NCBI GenBank assembly: GCA_964574775.1
Contig: CAZNOS010000004.1
Location: 1 to 29,673, forward strand
DNA length: 29,673 nt
Direction: 5' to 3'
Source: CABMGO01 sp964574775
GTDB lineage: Archaea; Nanobdellota; Nanobdellia; Pacearchaeales; GW2011-AR1
Shown: positions 1 to 6,691 of the stretch, piece after piece
How positions within the stretch are numbered: the first letter of the stretch is position 1
Layout of the letters: each line of letters begins with the position of its first letter
Program-made: the position numbers and the translations under genes
The notes under the pieces: model-generated
The model's database searches: none
What the model was told of the DNA's origin: nothing
Seen by the model: only the letters and a program-made list of their open reading frames with translations

Positions 1-89
1 GTGCACCAGCAGCAGAAGCACCTAAGGAAGAGAAGAAAGAAGAGCCAAAGGCTGAAGCAGCTGAAGGCTTAGCTTCATTGTTCGGTTAA
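1..89 (+). CDS. rpl12: Large ribosomal subunit stalk protein P1/L12 (C-terminal end, partial)
   Basis: Only the last 28 codons are in the window; the reading frame enters from the left edge (first full codon at position 3) and stops at TAA 87-89. The visible part is an Ala/Glu/Lys-rich hinge followed by the terminal motif EGLASLFG. Archaeal and eukaryotic acidic stalk proteins (P1/L12, also P0/uL10) end in this Gly-Leu-x-x-Leu-Phe-Gly peptide, which recruits translational GTPases to the ribosome. P1 is preferred because P1 usually closes the L11-L1-L10-L12 operon, but a P0 tail would look alike, so the family is certain and the paralogue is not. Confidence 0.85.
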   Translation, partial: APAAEAPKEEKKEEPKAEAAEGLASLFG

Positions 90-107
90 ATAGTTATATT
101 TAATTCT

Positions 108-224
108 GGATAGTGAAACTAAGTTTAGTTCGGACTATTCAGAAAGATTTAATCCAAGAATGTGGCTAAGTTAGTTATGCTTGGATTTTTGACTATCTGA
201 CATGGAAGATGAAGTTAAGATAGT
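108..224. other. Three consecutive inverted repeats (candidate structured RNA or 3' UTR)
   Basis: The spacer between P1 and the SET gene holds three hairpins in a row. The first is 108-140: outer arms GGATAGT/ACTATTC and inner arms AACTAA/TTAGTT. The second is 151-187: AATCCAAG at 151-158 with its exact complement at 180-187. The third is 192-224: ACTATCT at 192-198 with AGATAGT at 218-224. They could form a folded 3' UTR, a processing or termination signal of the stalk operon, or a small RNA. No known RNA family is recognised, and AT-rich DNA gives short inverted repeats by chance, so the function is open. Confidence 0.35.
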
Positions 225-275
225 TTGACTGGTTCTACAAATAATTTTGCTTGATAGATATGTGTATTTTAAAGA

Positions 276-286
276 TTTATAAACGA
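276..286 (+). promoter_or_regulatory. TATA box of the SET gene (leaderless promoter)
   Basis: TTTATAAACGA; the centre of TTTATAAA lies 26-27 nt before the ATG at 306, so the transcript should begin at or next to the start codon. The core TTATAAACGA is identical to those of secY and PCNA in this window. Confidence 0.65.
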
Positions 287-305
287 AGATTTGCAAAGTT
301 GATTC

Positions 306-728
306 ATGGAAAAATTGAAATTTGAAGTAAGACAATCCGAAATAGACAACAAGGGCGCTTTTGCAACTGAAGATATTCCGAAAGGAACTAGGGTTGCAGA
401 ATATATCGGAGAAAAAATAGATAACGAAGAAGCCGAAAGAAGAGAAGCGATTAACGACGAGAAGGGTGTTACATATATATTTTGTCTTGATGAAAACAGT
501 TGTATTGATGGGGCAGTCGGTGGAAACGAATCCATGTACGTAAATCATTCTTGTGAACCGAACTGTGATTATGCGATTGAGAACGGAAGAATATTTTATT
601 ACGCAAATAGGGATATAAAGAAAGGCGAGGAACTCACGATAGATTATGATTATGATGCGAATTCTAAGAGAGAAATTTGTTTGTGTAAGAGTAAAACCTG
701 TAGAGGTTTCATAAACGGTTCGGAATAA
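306..728 (+). CDS. SET-domain protein-lysine methyltransferase with post-SET zinc motif
   Basis: A compact 140-residue SET protein. The start of the fold is at residues 15-20 (NKGAFA, the G-x-G SAM-contact strand). The pseudoknot motif NHSCEPNC is at 80-87 and GEELTIDY, including the catalytic-site Tyr, at 107-114. A post-SET cysteine cluster (Cys125, Cys127, Cys132) would bind zinc together with a Cys of the NHSCEPNC segment. SET enzymes transfer a methyl group from SAM to lysine; the few studied archaeal members act on chromatin or other basic proteins. Here the target is unknown; neighbouring ribosomal proteins and DNA-binding proteins are possibilities only. The gene stands alone behind its own TATA box and is complete, since both SET halves and the post-SET are present. 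Confidence 0.9.
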   Translation: MEKLKFEVRQSEIDNKGAFATEDIPKGTRVAEYIGEKIDNEEAERREAINDEKGVTYIFCLDENSCIDGAVGGNESMYVNHSCEPNCDYAIENGRIFYYANRDIKKGEELTIDYDYDANSKREICLCKSKTCRGFINGSE

Positions 729-767
729 AAAGATAGGATATTTTAATAAAAATCTTCACCATAACAA

Positions 768-777
768 TTTTTATAAA
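768..777 (+). promoter_or_regulatory. TATA box of the 79-aa gene (leaderless promoter)
   Basis: TTTTTATAAA, centred 26 nt before the ATG at 799. This spacing matches the other predicted leaderless genes here and supports the small downstream ORF being expressed. Confidence 0.6.
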
Positions 778-798
778 CTCAAAAAATATGATTTATTC

Positions 799-1038
799 AT
801 GAGAAAAAGCTTAGCTCAGTTTTTATTTCCGGCTACCGTTGCGACACGCGAAGGAATGCGTAATGGTGAATTTGACAAGGAAATAGACGGATTTGGCGAT
901 GGTTGTGCTGGTTGTAGAAGTTTTGCAAGAATGAGGATTTATGCTTACCCGATTATTTCTGACGCGATAAGAGATGGTTTAGTTATTGGCACGGCTGCAG
1001 CTGTTGGATATCGAGTTTATCAAGCAATCTGCAATTAG
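799..1038 (+). CDS. Hypothetical protein, 79 aa
   Basis: Not recognised. The product is a 79-residue protein with a hydrophobic patch near the N-terminus (residues 5-15), a Gly/Cys-containing centre (GFGDGCAGCRS, about 32-42) and a C-terminal hydrophobic, Ala/Gly-rich helix (about 58-75) that could sit in or on a membrane. The case for a real gene is the well-spaced TATA box 26 nt upstream and the absence of any better ORF in the interval. The two cysteines spaced C-x-x-C could bind metal or form a disulfide, but this is speculation. It lies between the SET gene and the nucleotidyltransferase gene, with no overlap to either. Confidence 0.6.
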   Translation: MRKSLAQFLFPATVATREGMRNGEFDKEIDGFGDGCAGCRSFARMRIYAYPIISDAIRDGLVIGTAAAVGYRVYQAICN

Positions 1039-1040
1039 TA

Positions 1041-1059
1041 AAACCTCAAATCTTAAAAA
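1041..1059 (+). repeat. 19-nt direct repeat, copy 1
   Basis: AAACCTCAAATCTTAAAAA occurs here and again, identical, at 1787-1805. The two copies flank the nucleotidyltransferase gene. Each contains a TATA-like CTTAAAAA, so the repeat may be a promoter element or a trace of duplication. Confidence 0.6.
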
Positions 1060-1105
1060 CCCTTAAATTCTAATAAAATCAAAAGAGTTCTGTGGTAAAT
1101 TAAAG

Positions 1106-1747
1106 ATGAAAAGATTAAACTATATTGGAACAAGAAAAAGAGGAGTAATGATTTCTGGGAATAAATGGTTTAATGACGTAGATGCGAATGAAGCTATAGA
1201 CCATTTATGCGAAAATTTGCCAATTCAAAACTGGACTTTAACCGGAGGACTTGTGATGGATTTGATAAAGGGGAGACAGGTAAGGCCCAGACGAGATATC
1301 GATATAAGAGTACCCCTGGATCATATTAATGAGGTTATTCAAAAACAAAACGAAAATAGCCCATATGTTTTTGCAATAGAATATTTTCAAATACCATCAT
1401 TTTTCTTTTTAGATTATACAGAATTTCCAAAAGAAGTAACTAAACAAGAAGCCATGGGGAATCATCTTAAGTTTGTTTCAAGAAAATTATTAAGTGGCGA
1501 AAGAAGAAATCTGATAGATATTGTTGATGTTTATGCTACGGATAATCAAGGCGTTGAGGTTACTGAGGGGTTTAGGTCTAGTTTCGCCGAAGACGTTTTT
1601 TCTTATAGAACGCCAAATGGGAATGAGGTTTTAGCTACTGGTCCGAAATATCTATTAGAAGTTAAAAGATTTCTAAATAGAAAAAAAGATGCACCGGATA
1701 TGCTTTTATTAGAGAAATTAATACGATCGAAAGTCTGTCTACCATAA
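1106..1747 (+). CDS. Nucleotidyltransferase-fold protein
   Basis: 213 residues. The nucleotidyltransferase (Pol-beta superfamily) signature is visible: the GG of TLTGGL at residues 45-49, and the metal-binding Asp pair in RRDIDIRV at 62-69. A third acidic position is likely in IDIVDVY at 137-143, and a late RKKDAPD segment at 192-198 is typical of the aminoglycoside/lincosamide nucleotidyltransferase-like and AbiEii-like branches. Proteins with this layout transfer NMP to small molecules, RNA or proteins; the substrate here cannot be read from sequence. No antitoxin-like partner is adjacent. The ATG at 1106 is used; an in-frame ATG at 1148 would still keep all motifs. A 19-nt direct repeat brackets the gene, next to a tRNA gene, which may hint at acquisition. 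Confidence 0.7.
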   Translation: MKRLNYIGTRKRGVMISGNKWFNDVDANEAIDHLCENLPIQNWTLTGGLVMDLIKGRQVRPRRDIDIRVPLDHINEVIQKQNENSPYVFAIEYFQIPSFFFLDYTEFPKEVTKQEAMGNHLKFVSRKLLSGERRNLIDIVDVYATDNQGVEVTEGFRSSFAEDVFSYRTPNGNEVLATGPKYLLEVKRFLNRKKDAPDMLLLEKLIRSKVCLP

Positions 1748-1786
1748 CTAATAGGCAAAATATAACTCTTAAGTCCAAAAAATCTC

Positions 1787-1805
1787 AAACCTCAAATCTT
1801 AAAAA
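1787..1805 (+). repeat. 19-nt direct repeat, copy 2
   Basis: Identical to 1041-1059. It lies 25-43 nt before the tRNA-Ser gene, and its CTTAAAAA end is at the right distance to serve as the tRNA promoter TATA box. Confidence 0.6.
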
Positions 1806-1829
1806 GCATAAAAACATTTCTTGAATTAA

Positions 1830-1911
1830 GCCCGAATGGCACAATGGTACTGCGCCGGTCTTGAAAACCGGTTACCGCAAGGTTTTTCCAGTTCGATTCT
1901 GGATTCGGGCG
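1830..1911 (+). tRNA. tRNA-Ser (anticodon UGA)
   Basis: An 82-nt type II tRNA. The acceptor arm GCCCGAA (1830-1836) pairs with TTCGGGC (1904-1910), followed by discriminator G at 1911, as expected for serine. The anticodon stem CCGGT/ACCGG (1855-1859/1867-1871) closes the loop CTTGAAA with anticodon TGA at 1862-1864, reading UCA. A long variable arm (ACC...GGT, about 1874-1883) and a T arm with TTCGATT in a 5-bp stem (1887-1903) complete the fold. No intron is seen and CCA is not encoded. T-rich sequence follows at 1912-1920 and probably ends transcription. Confidence 0.96.
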
Positions 1912-1955
1912 TTTTATTCTATAAAAAAATAAAAAATAAAAAATTTGTTTAGTTG

Positions 1956-2168
1956 TTATGCTTCGTAATTTTCTGCGAACCCTCGCTTCGTGTCTAGATA
2001 AAATCTTCCAGTATATCCAGCAAGTGGAGGTATTGGACTTTGAGGTTCCGGTCGTTGATTACCCATTACATTTGTAACAGTATCTATCTCTGCTTCAGCT
2101 AGAAAATCCTCTAGGTTCAAGCCTGCGCCATCCATTTCTCCTATTTCCTGTTGTTGCGTTGCATTCAT
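1956..2168 (-). CDS. Hypothetical acidic protein, 70 aa, with strong Shine-Dalgarno
   Basis: Not recognised. The 70-residue product is Gln/Glu/Asp-rich at the N-terminus (residues 1-30) and Pro/Arg/Tyr-containing toward the C-terminus, with no membrane segment and no cysteine; it may be largely disordered or a small binding protein. The case for a real gene is translational: AAGGAGG lies 4 nt before the ATG and a TATA-like box sits about 42 nt upstream, giving a short leadered mRNA. That contrasts with the leaderless genes around it. It is transcribed toward the tRNA gene and away from the MBL hydrolase. Confidence 0.65.
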   Translation of the reverse strand: MNATQQQEIGEMDGAGLNLEDFLAEAEIDTVTNVMGNQRPEPQSPIPPLAGYTGRFYLDTKRGFAENYEA

Positions 2169-2172
2169 TTTT

Positions 2173-2214
2173 CCTCCTTACAGATTCCGAAATGGCCCAA
2201 AAATGTATTAAATA
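2173..2214 (-). promoter_or_regulatory. TATA box and Shine-Dalgarno of the 70-aa gene
   Basis: On the minus strand, TATTTAATA (2214-2206) would start transcription near 2185, and AAGGAGG (2179-2173) precedes the ATG at 2168 by 4 nt. This fixes the start and shows a leadered transcript with a near-perfect ribosome-binding site. Confidence 0.6.
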
Positions 2215-2389
2215 ATTGTATCTAGAAACAAATCAAATAAACATTCCCAAGCCGGTTTCGGACTTAGTTGTTTATTTAATAAGTAGGACTAAGACAGACA
2301 TTCTATTAATGCATTGCTTAGATATTCCTACCATCTTTTTATTAAGATTCTTCGGTTTAAAATACTTTCTATTATTGACTAAACAAACC

Positions 2390-2397
2390 TTTTTAAT
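2390..2397 (+). promoter_or_regulatory. TATA-like box of the MBL hydrolase gene
   Basis: TTTTTAAT, centred about 25 nt before the ATG at 2419. It supports the ATG at 2419 over the in-frame GTG at 2416. The rest of the 2169-2418 spacer shows no convincing gene. Confidence 0.5.
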
Positions 2398-2418
2398 CCG
2401 ATTAAGTCTGACTGAGTG

Positions 2419-3198
2419 ATGGAGGTTTGTGCATTATCATCTGGAAGTTCTGGTAACTGTTTTTACGTCGGACGGGGAAACTCTGCAATCCTTATTGACT
2501 GTGGTATAAGCTGTAAAAGAATCGAGGAAAGAATGAATTTAATTGGGAAAAACGTAGAAAACATTAAGGGAGTTTTTGTTACGCATGAACATTCAGACCA
2601 CATAAAAGGAGTTGATGTGTTCGCTAGAAAGTTTAACGTTCCAGTTTTCGCAACTCAGAGTTTGATTAAAAATAATTTTTTATGCTCAAATCACGATTTA
2701 ATTAATAACATTAAAGTAGAAGAAAATATGAATGTGGGTGGAATGGAAATTTTTTCTTTTTCAAAAGTTCATAAAGCTATTGAGCCGATTGGCTTTACAA
2801 TAACCGATTCTGCAAATGGAAAAAAAGTTTCTATTATAACCGACGCTGGTCATGCTTGTAAAAATATTATTGAAAATGTTTCAGAAGCCAATGCTTTATT
2901 TTTTGAATCGAATCACGATCCAGAAATGCTTGAGAATGGACCATATCCATACTTTCTGAAAAAATGGGTTGGGGGCGATAATGGACACTTATCGAATAGA
3001 CAATCCGCCTTATGTATTCTTGAAAACGCTAAGAGAAAAATGAAAAACCTTGTCCTTTGTCATTTGAGCGAGCAAAACAATACCGCAAAAATTGCGCTAA
3101 ACACCCATAAAACGCTTTTGAGACATAGGATAGATTTGAGACCAAATATCTACGTTTCTAATAAAATAGAACCAAGTGTAATGATAAAACTTAATTAA
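2419..3198 (+). CDS. Metallo-beta-lactamase fold hydrolase, YycJ/WalJ-like
   Basis: 259 residues from ATG 2419. The N-terminal LSSGSSGNC is characteristic of the YycJ/WalJ branch of the metallo-beta-lactamase superfamily. The zinc motif THEHSDH is at residues 55-61, and later ligands are visible in DAGH, FFESNHD and CHLSEQNN. Members are metal-dependent phosphoesterases; bacterial YycJ is a DNA exonuclease-like enzyme linked to repair, and the archaeal role is not established. All metal ligands appear to be present, so the enzyme should be active. The gene overlaps the AMP phosphorylase gene tail-to-tail by 8 bp. Confidence 0.88.
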   Translation: MEVCALSSGSSGNCFYVGRGNSAILIDCGISCKRIEERMNLIGKNVENIKGVFVTHEHSDHIKGVDVFARKFNVPVFATQSLIKNNFLCSNHDLINNIKVEENMNVGGMEIFSFSKVHKAIEPIGFTITDSANGKKVSIITDAGHACKNIIENVSEANALFFESNHDPEMLENGPYPYFLKKWVGGDNGHLSNRQSALCILENAKRKMKNLVLCHLSEQNNTAKIALNTHKTLLRHRIDLRPNIYVSNKIEPSVMIKLN

Positions 3199-4669
3199 TT
3201 TTTATTGGCTCAAATTCTTTTATAAATTTTAATGCGTCGTCTAATTTTTGTTCATTTTCCGAATATAAAGTCATTAACTTATCGCCCTTGTTAACATTCC
3301 CTAGGTGCTTATGTAAATAGGTGCCGGCGCTATTCGTCTCTGGAGTTCCCAAAACTCTACACATAGAATTAATTTTAGAATTATTAATTTCTACAATTTT
3401 ACCCGACTTGTTTGCATAAATTATTTTGCTATATTTTGCTAACTTTAATCCGGAAACCTTTTTATCAAAATTATTTGATTTATTTTGAGCATTGATAATT
3501 TCTCTGAATTTATTATAAGCTACTCCAGATTCTAATATTTTTCTAGCCTTAGATTTTGCAAAAAATATTCCGCACATTGACATTAGTGTGCCTGCAAGCA
3601 AAATTGACTTTTCCTTTAAATCCCGTGGACAATCTGCTTCATTTTTTAATACAGATAAAACATCCAGCATTTCCAAAACTGGACCGATTCCATTCCCAAT
3701 TGGTTCTACTCCATATGTATAAATCGGTTTTACCTTTACATTGAAATGTTTTGCAATTGCTTTAAATTTTCTACCTAGAGATTTGGCCTGTGCTAATGTT
3801 TGCATTTTGCCACTACCGAACGGAATATCAATCAAAATTCTATTAGAACCTGCTGCAATTTTTTTTGAAAGTATCGATGCCAAAAGCTGTGGTTCTACGT
3901 CTAAATTTAAAACTCTTTCAATATGAATAATTTTATCGTCAGATGGCGCCAAGCCGAGAGATCCACCCCAAACAAGGCATGCGTTTGTTTTTCTAACAAC
4001 TTCTTTTATTTCATCAAGAGAAAGTTCAACGTTTGCAATGGTTTCTATCGTATCTGCTGTTCCTGCAGCGGAAGTTATGGCCCTAGAAGATGATTTCGGC
4101 ATTTTCAATCCGGCTGCTGCACAAATTGAAACGACTATTGGTGTAGTTCTGTTCCCGGCGATTCCACCTATGCAATGTTTATCGGCGATTATTTCATTTC
4201 CAAAATCTAATTTTTTTCCAGTTTTCACCATAGCTTCCGTTAGTTGCACAATTTCCTTATGAGAAAGTCCTCTTATTTTTTCTGCTGCTACGAAATATGC
4301 AATTTCGGCCTCAGTTAAATTATTACTAGCTATTTCGGAAACCAAAATCCTAATTTCTTCTTTTGTTAATTCTTCTCCGGACATTTTTTTTCTAACAATT
4401 CTTGCGCCAAGAAACATTTCTGCAGTTCCAATATCAACATCTTGACCACTCCTGTTTTGTAGCATAGAACTAACTTCATTAGACAAGCCTATTTCATTAT
4501 TCTTTACTAAATCTGGGAATATGTCAACGACTGCATAAATTTTTTTATTCTTATATCGAATAGCAATTCTTTCATCCACATGAACATTTAATTTCTTAGA
4601 TGCTTCATTTCCCAAAATAACGACTGGTCTTCCAGCGAGCCAATTAAGGTTTTTTGATTTTAACTTCAT
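3191..4669 (-). CDS. deoA: AMP phosphorylase
   Basis: 492 residues, close to the roughly 500 of archaeal AMP phosphorylases. After an archaeal-type N-terminal domain (about 1-85), the nucleoside-phosphorylase signature region shows DKHCIGGIAGNRTTP at 163-177 and KSSSRAITSAAGTADTIE at 192-209, which contact phosphate and substrate. The enzyme converts AMP and phosphate to adenine and ribose-1,5-bisphosphate. In archaea it feeds the AMP-degradation route with ribose-1,5-bisphosphate isomerase and form III RuBisCO; neither partner is in this window. The start overlaps the end of the upstream membrane-protein gene by 4 nt (ATGA), implying translational coupling. Pyrimidine-nucleoside phosphorylase is the alternative, but the long N-terminal domain argues for AMP phosphorylase. 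Confidence 0.92.
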   Translation of the reverse strand: MKLKSKNLNWLAGRPVVILGNEASKKLNVHVDERIAIRYKNKKIYAVVDIFPDLVKNNEIGLSNEVSSMLQNRSGQDVDIGTAEMFLGARIVRKKMSGEELTKEEIRILVSEIASNNLTEAEIAYFVAAEKIRGLSHKEIVQLTEAMVKTGKKLDFGNEIIADKHCIGGIAGNRTTPIVVSICAAAGLKMPKSSSRAITSAAGTADTIETIANVELSLDEIKEVVRKTNACLVWGGSLGLAPSDDKIIHIERVLNLDVEPQLLASILSKKIAAGSNRILIDIPFGSGKMQTLAQAKSLGRKFKAIAKHFNVKVKPIYTYGVEPIGNGIGPVLEMLDVLSVLKNEADCPRDLKEKSILLAGTLMSMCGIFFAKSKARKILESGVAYNKFREIINAQNKSNNFDKKVSGLKLAKYSKIIYANKSGKIVEINNSKINSMCRVLGTPETNSAGTYLHKHLGNVNKGDKLMTLYSENEQKLDDALKFIKEFEPIKIN

Positions 4670-5694
4670 TCTCTAAATATTTCGTTCAATTTACCCTGTC
4701 TATAGAATTCTATTATGATTAAAAGATAGGATAGAACTAATGGTCCCAAGATTATACCGACGGCACCGAATGTATAAAGTCCTCCAACAACTCCTATTAT
4801 AGCGATAAATATGTTTAAGTTAGAGTGTTTTGAAATAAAGTAAGATCTGAGAACATTATCTATAGTTCCAACAAAAAGCATCCCATAGAAAAATAATATT
4901 GTTCCATTGAGCAGATGTCCGGTCACAATTAAATATAGGGAAACAGGAATCCAAACAAGCCACGATCCCAAAATTGGAATTATGGAAGCAACCATTGTAA
5001 TAACTGTTAAGAACAAAACTTTTGGAACTCCCAATAATAGAAGTCCTATACCAAGTGCAAGTCCCTGAATAATTCCGACTAAAATCTGACCTAACATGAC
5101 AGAGTTGGTTACGTTTCTAAACTCTTGACCAAACTTATCTTCTGTTGCTTTTGATAGCGGAGAAAGATCTAATACGTATTTCTTTATTTTTTCAGAATCT
5201 TTTGTTGCAAAATAAAACGTGAATAAAAATATACCGAATTGAACTAGAATATTGGGCAAATCTGCAAAAGACGAACTAAATGAATTAAGTATAAAATTAA
5301 AGAAATTCGCAACGAAAAGATTCACCTGAACCGCAACAGCTATGGCGACTTCTTGACTAAAAAATTGTCCCAGAAGATTTCCAATTGCACTAGAAATGTC
5401 CATTTTTTGAACGAGCATATAGGTGTTGAAAATTTCCCTTGCGAACGTTGGTAAAAACCATACTAGCGGAACCGCAATAATTAACAAAAGAAGAGCGCAG
5501 AAAATAATCGTCGATAAATTTTCTCCCTTTATTCTTTTTTTAATTGGCCTATAAAGTGGATTAGTGATATATGCTACAAAAAGTCCTAAAAAAATTGCGA
5601 ATAATAGGGGTCTAATAATGAATATTGCCGCAACGAATACAGCCGCAATCAAGAGAATTACAATTGCCTTACTAACTACCTTTTTGTCTACCAT
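4666..5694 (-). CDS. AI-2E family transporter (PerM/YdiK-like membrane protein)
   Basis: 342 residues, almost entirely hydrophobic helices. There is a paired helix block at about 8-45, another helix at about 60-85, an amphipathic middle region, and a C-terminal cluster of 4-5 helices from about 205 to 330 with the Gly-rich segments (LLGVPKVLFL, IIPILGSWLVW, GVVGGLYTFGAVGIILGP) typical of PF01594. Family members export or exchange small solutes; some are Na+/H+ antiporters or quorum-signal exporters. No substrate can be assigned. It is the first gene of a two-gene unit with AMP phosphorylase, with its own TATA box, so a link to nucleotide or sugar-phosphate metabolism is possible but unproven. 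Confidence 0.85.
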   Translation of the reverse strand: MVDKKVVSKAIVILLIAAVFVAAIFIIRPLLFAIFLGLFVAYITNPLYRPIKKRIKGENLSTIIFCALLLLIIAVPLVWFLPTFAREIFNTYMLVQKMDISSAIGNLLGQFFSQEVAIAVAVQVNLFVANFFNFILNSFSSSFADLPNILVQFGIFLFTFYFATKDSEKIKKYVLDLSPLSKATEDKFGQEFRNVTNSVMLGQILVGIIQGLALGIGLLLLGVPKVLFLTVITMVASIIPILGSWLVWIPVSLYLIVTGHLLNGTILFFYGMLFVGTIDNVLRSYFISKHSNLNIFIAIIGVVGGLYTFGAVGIILGPLVLSYLLIIIEFYRQGKLNEIFRE

Positions 5695-5715
5695 GCTATT
5701 TAGAGAAAACGGGAA

Positions 5716-5723
5716 TTTATAAA
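5716..5723 (-). promoter_or_regulatory. TATA box of the AI-2E transporter / deoA unit
   Basis: TTTATAAA (self-complementary), centred 25-26 nt before the minus-strand ATG at 5694. This predicts a leaderless bicistronic transcript. Confidence 0.65.
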
Positions 5724-5804
5724 TGTGGTGGAGAATTATTCCACATCGGAGTTTTAGAGATTTTCATGAATTATATATATTTGAACAATAAATTTAAGCA
5801 AGGA

Positions 5805-5812
5805 TTTATAAA
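5805..5812 (+). promoter_or_regulatory. TATA box of the 231-aa gene
   Basis: TTTATAAA, centred 26-27 nt before the ATG at 5835; predicted leaderless start. Confidence 0.65.
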
Positions 5813-5834
5813 TATAAAACTTTAGATATACTAC

Positions 5835-6530
5835 ATGACGATAAAAAAAATATTTGATAAGATTTTTGACGAGGGAGTTCATTCTGATTTTTTAAAATTT
5901 GGAAAGGGTGAGTTTAAAGATAAATATTTGGTTAATGGAAAAAAGCAAGCTGATAAATGGATTATAAAGACGGGACCAGAGTTGGCAAATCATCTTGTCA
6001 AAATGGGTTTAGAAAAGGCTAGTGGAAAGATTAAAGTCACTGGAGTGATTGTTTCTACAATGAAGATGGATATTTCCATCTCTAATGGGCTTAAGCAATT
6101 TATGGGGATAAAACAATATAAGATTGATTCCGAGATTGAAACAAGCAAGATTTTAGAAGTTATGGGAAAATATCCACGTGCTTTTTTTGCACTTTCGTTT
6201 GTACTACCCGATTATGAACTAAAGATAAAAGCTAAGGCACCAAAGTCTGCTAAGCCATCTACAAGCGATAAGGAACCAAAGGCAGAATTTTGTTCTTTAA
6301 AGACAAATGACTTTAACGTTGTGAAAGAATTATTTTTTGACTATCCTAATTTCAACAAAGAAATAGCTATTAAACATATTTTAAAAATAGAGCAGATTGT
6401 TTATCCAAAGGACTTTGCAAAGATGAAACCAGAGGATGTTAGAGAACAATCTAAAAGAAAGGGTGTAATTGTTAGAGAAGCTATAGTTGATGGCAAGAGC
6501 ATGAAGACTGAAGCGGCATTTGAAGCATAA
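5835..6530 (+). CDS. Conserved-looking hypothetical protein, 231 aa
   Basis: Not recognised. It is a soluble mixed alpha/beta protein in two parts. The first is a basic N-terminal domain (about 1-135) with the pattern GKIKVTGVIVSTMKMDISI near 63-81. A Lys/Pro/Ser-rich linker follows (about 138-160, KAPKSAKPSTSDKEPK). The second part is a C-terminal domain (about 165-231) with helix-forming KEIAIKHILKIEQIVYP. There is no signal peptide or membrane span. It sits immediately before the ribosomal cluster on the same strand but has its own promoter and is separated by a 161-nt spacer. Strong TATA spacing and clean coding composition support a real gene. Confidence 0.75.
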   Translation: MTIKKIFDKIFDEGVHSDFLKFGKGEFKDKYLVNGKKQADKWIIKTGPELANHLVKMGLEKASGKIKVTGVIVSTMKMDISISNGLKQFMGIKQYKIDSEIETSKILEVMGKYPRAFFALSFVLPDYELKIKAKAPKSAKPSTSDKEPKAEFCSLKTNDFNVVKELFFDYPNFNKEIAIKHILKIEQIVYPKDFAKMKPEDVREQSKRKGVIVREAIVDGKSMKTEAAFEA

Positions 6531-6562
6531 CCGAAGTCTTTTTAAAGGGTGATTTTCTAAAC

Positions 6563-6572
6563 AATTTATAGA
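6563..6572 (+). promoter_or_regulatory. Candidate promoter of the ribosomal cluster
   Basis: AATTTATAGA; its TTTATAGA part is centred 25-26 nt before the mini-ORF ATG at 6594. It is the best-placed TATA-like element before uL3. The TATAAATA at 6676-6683 is only about 12 nt from the uL3 ATG, too close to drive a leaderless uL3 mRNA. Confidence 0.45.
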
Positions 6573-6593
6573 TTGAACCTTAATTCAAAATCT

Positions 6594-6659
6594 ATGTTTT
6601 GGAGTTGCACACTCGGCCCTCGTGGTTCGAATGCTACATTATGCAAATACAAAAATTAA
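6594..6659 (+). CDS. Possible 21-aa leader peptide upstream of uL3
   Basis: A 22-codon frame (ATG 6594, TAA 6657-6659) starts exactly where a leaderless transcript from the TATA box at 6563-6572 should begin, and ends 32 nt before the uL3 start. The predicted peptide begins MFWSC and has Cys at positions 5 and 17. It contains codons that are rare in the neighbouring genes (CTC, CCT, CGT, TCG), in a locally GC-rich stretch (6601-6635). It could be a regulatory leader ORF for the ribosomal operon. It could also be a non-coding 5' leader that binds a ribosomal protein, with a chance frame. There is no homology evidence either way. Confidence 0.3.
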   Translation: MFWSCTLGPRGSNATLCKYKN

Positions 6660-6691
6660 CAGAGTGAAATATCTCTATAAATAAAAATCAA

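Noticed and set aside
191..230. C/D-box guide RNA (CTGA and GATGAAG near the third hairpin)
   Set aside because: No proper RUGAUGA box or correctly spaced second box pair is present.
171..548. Antisense open frame over the SET gene, and many like it across the ribosomal cluster
   Set aside because: They are shadows of strong coding frames; their products are Phe/Ser/Leu-rich with no domain pattern and no promoter.
2416..2418. GTG as start of the MBL hydrolase
   Set aside because: The adjacent ATG at 2419 has the better TATA distance (about 25 nt) and gives the family N-terminus.
2216..2419. 67-codon open frame in the spacer before the MBL hydrolase
   Set aside because: It needs a TTG start, has no ribosome-binding site, has an unusual hydrophobic composition and overlaps the promoter of the next gene.
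6615..6640. T-arm-like GGTTCGAAT, suggesting a tRNA or tRNA remnant before uL3
   Set aside because: The flanking bases do not form a T stem, and no acceptor, D or anticodon stems can be drawn around it.
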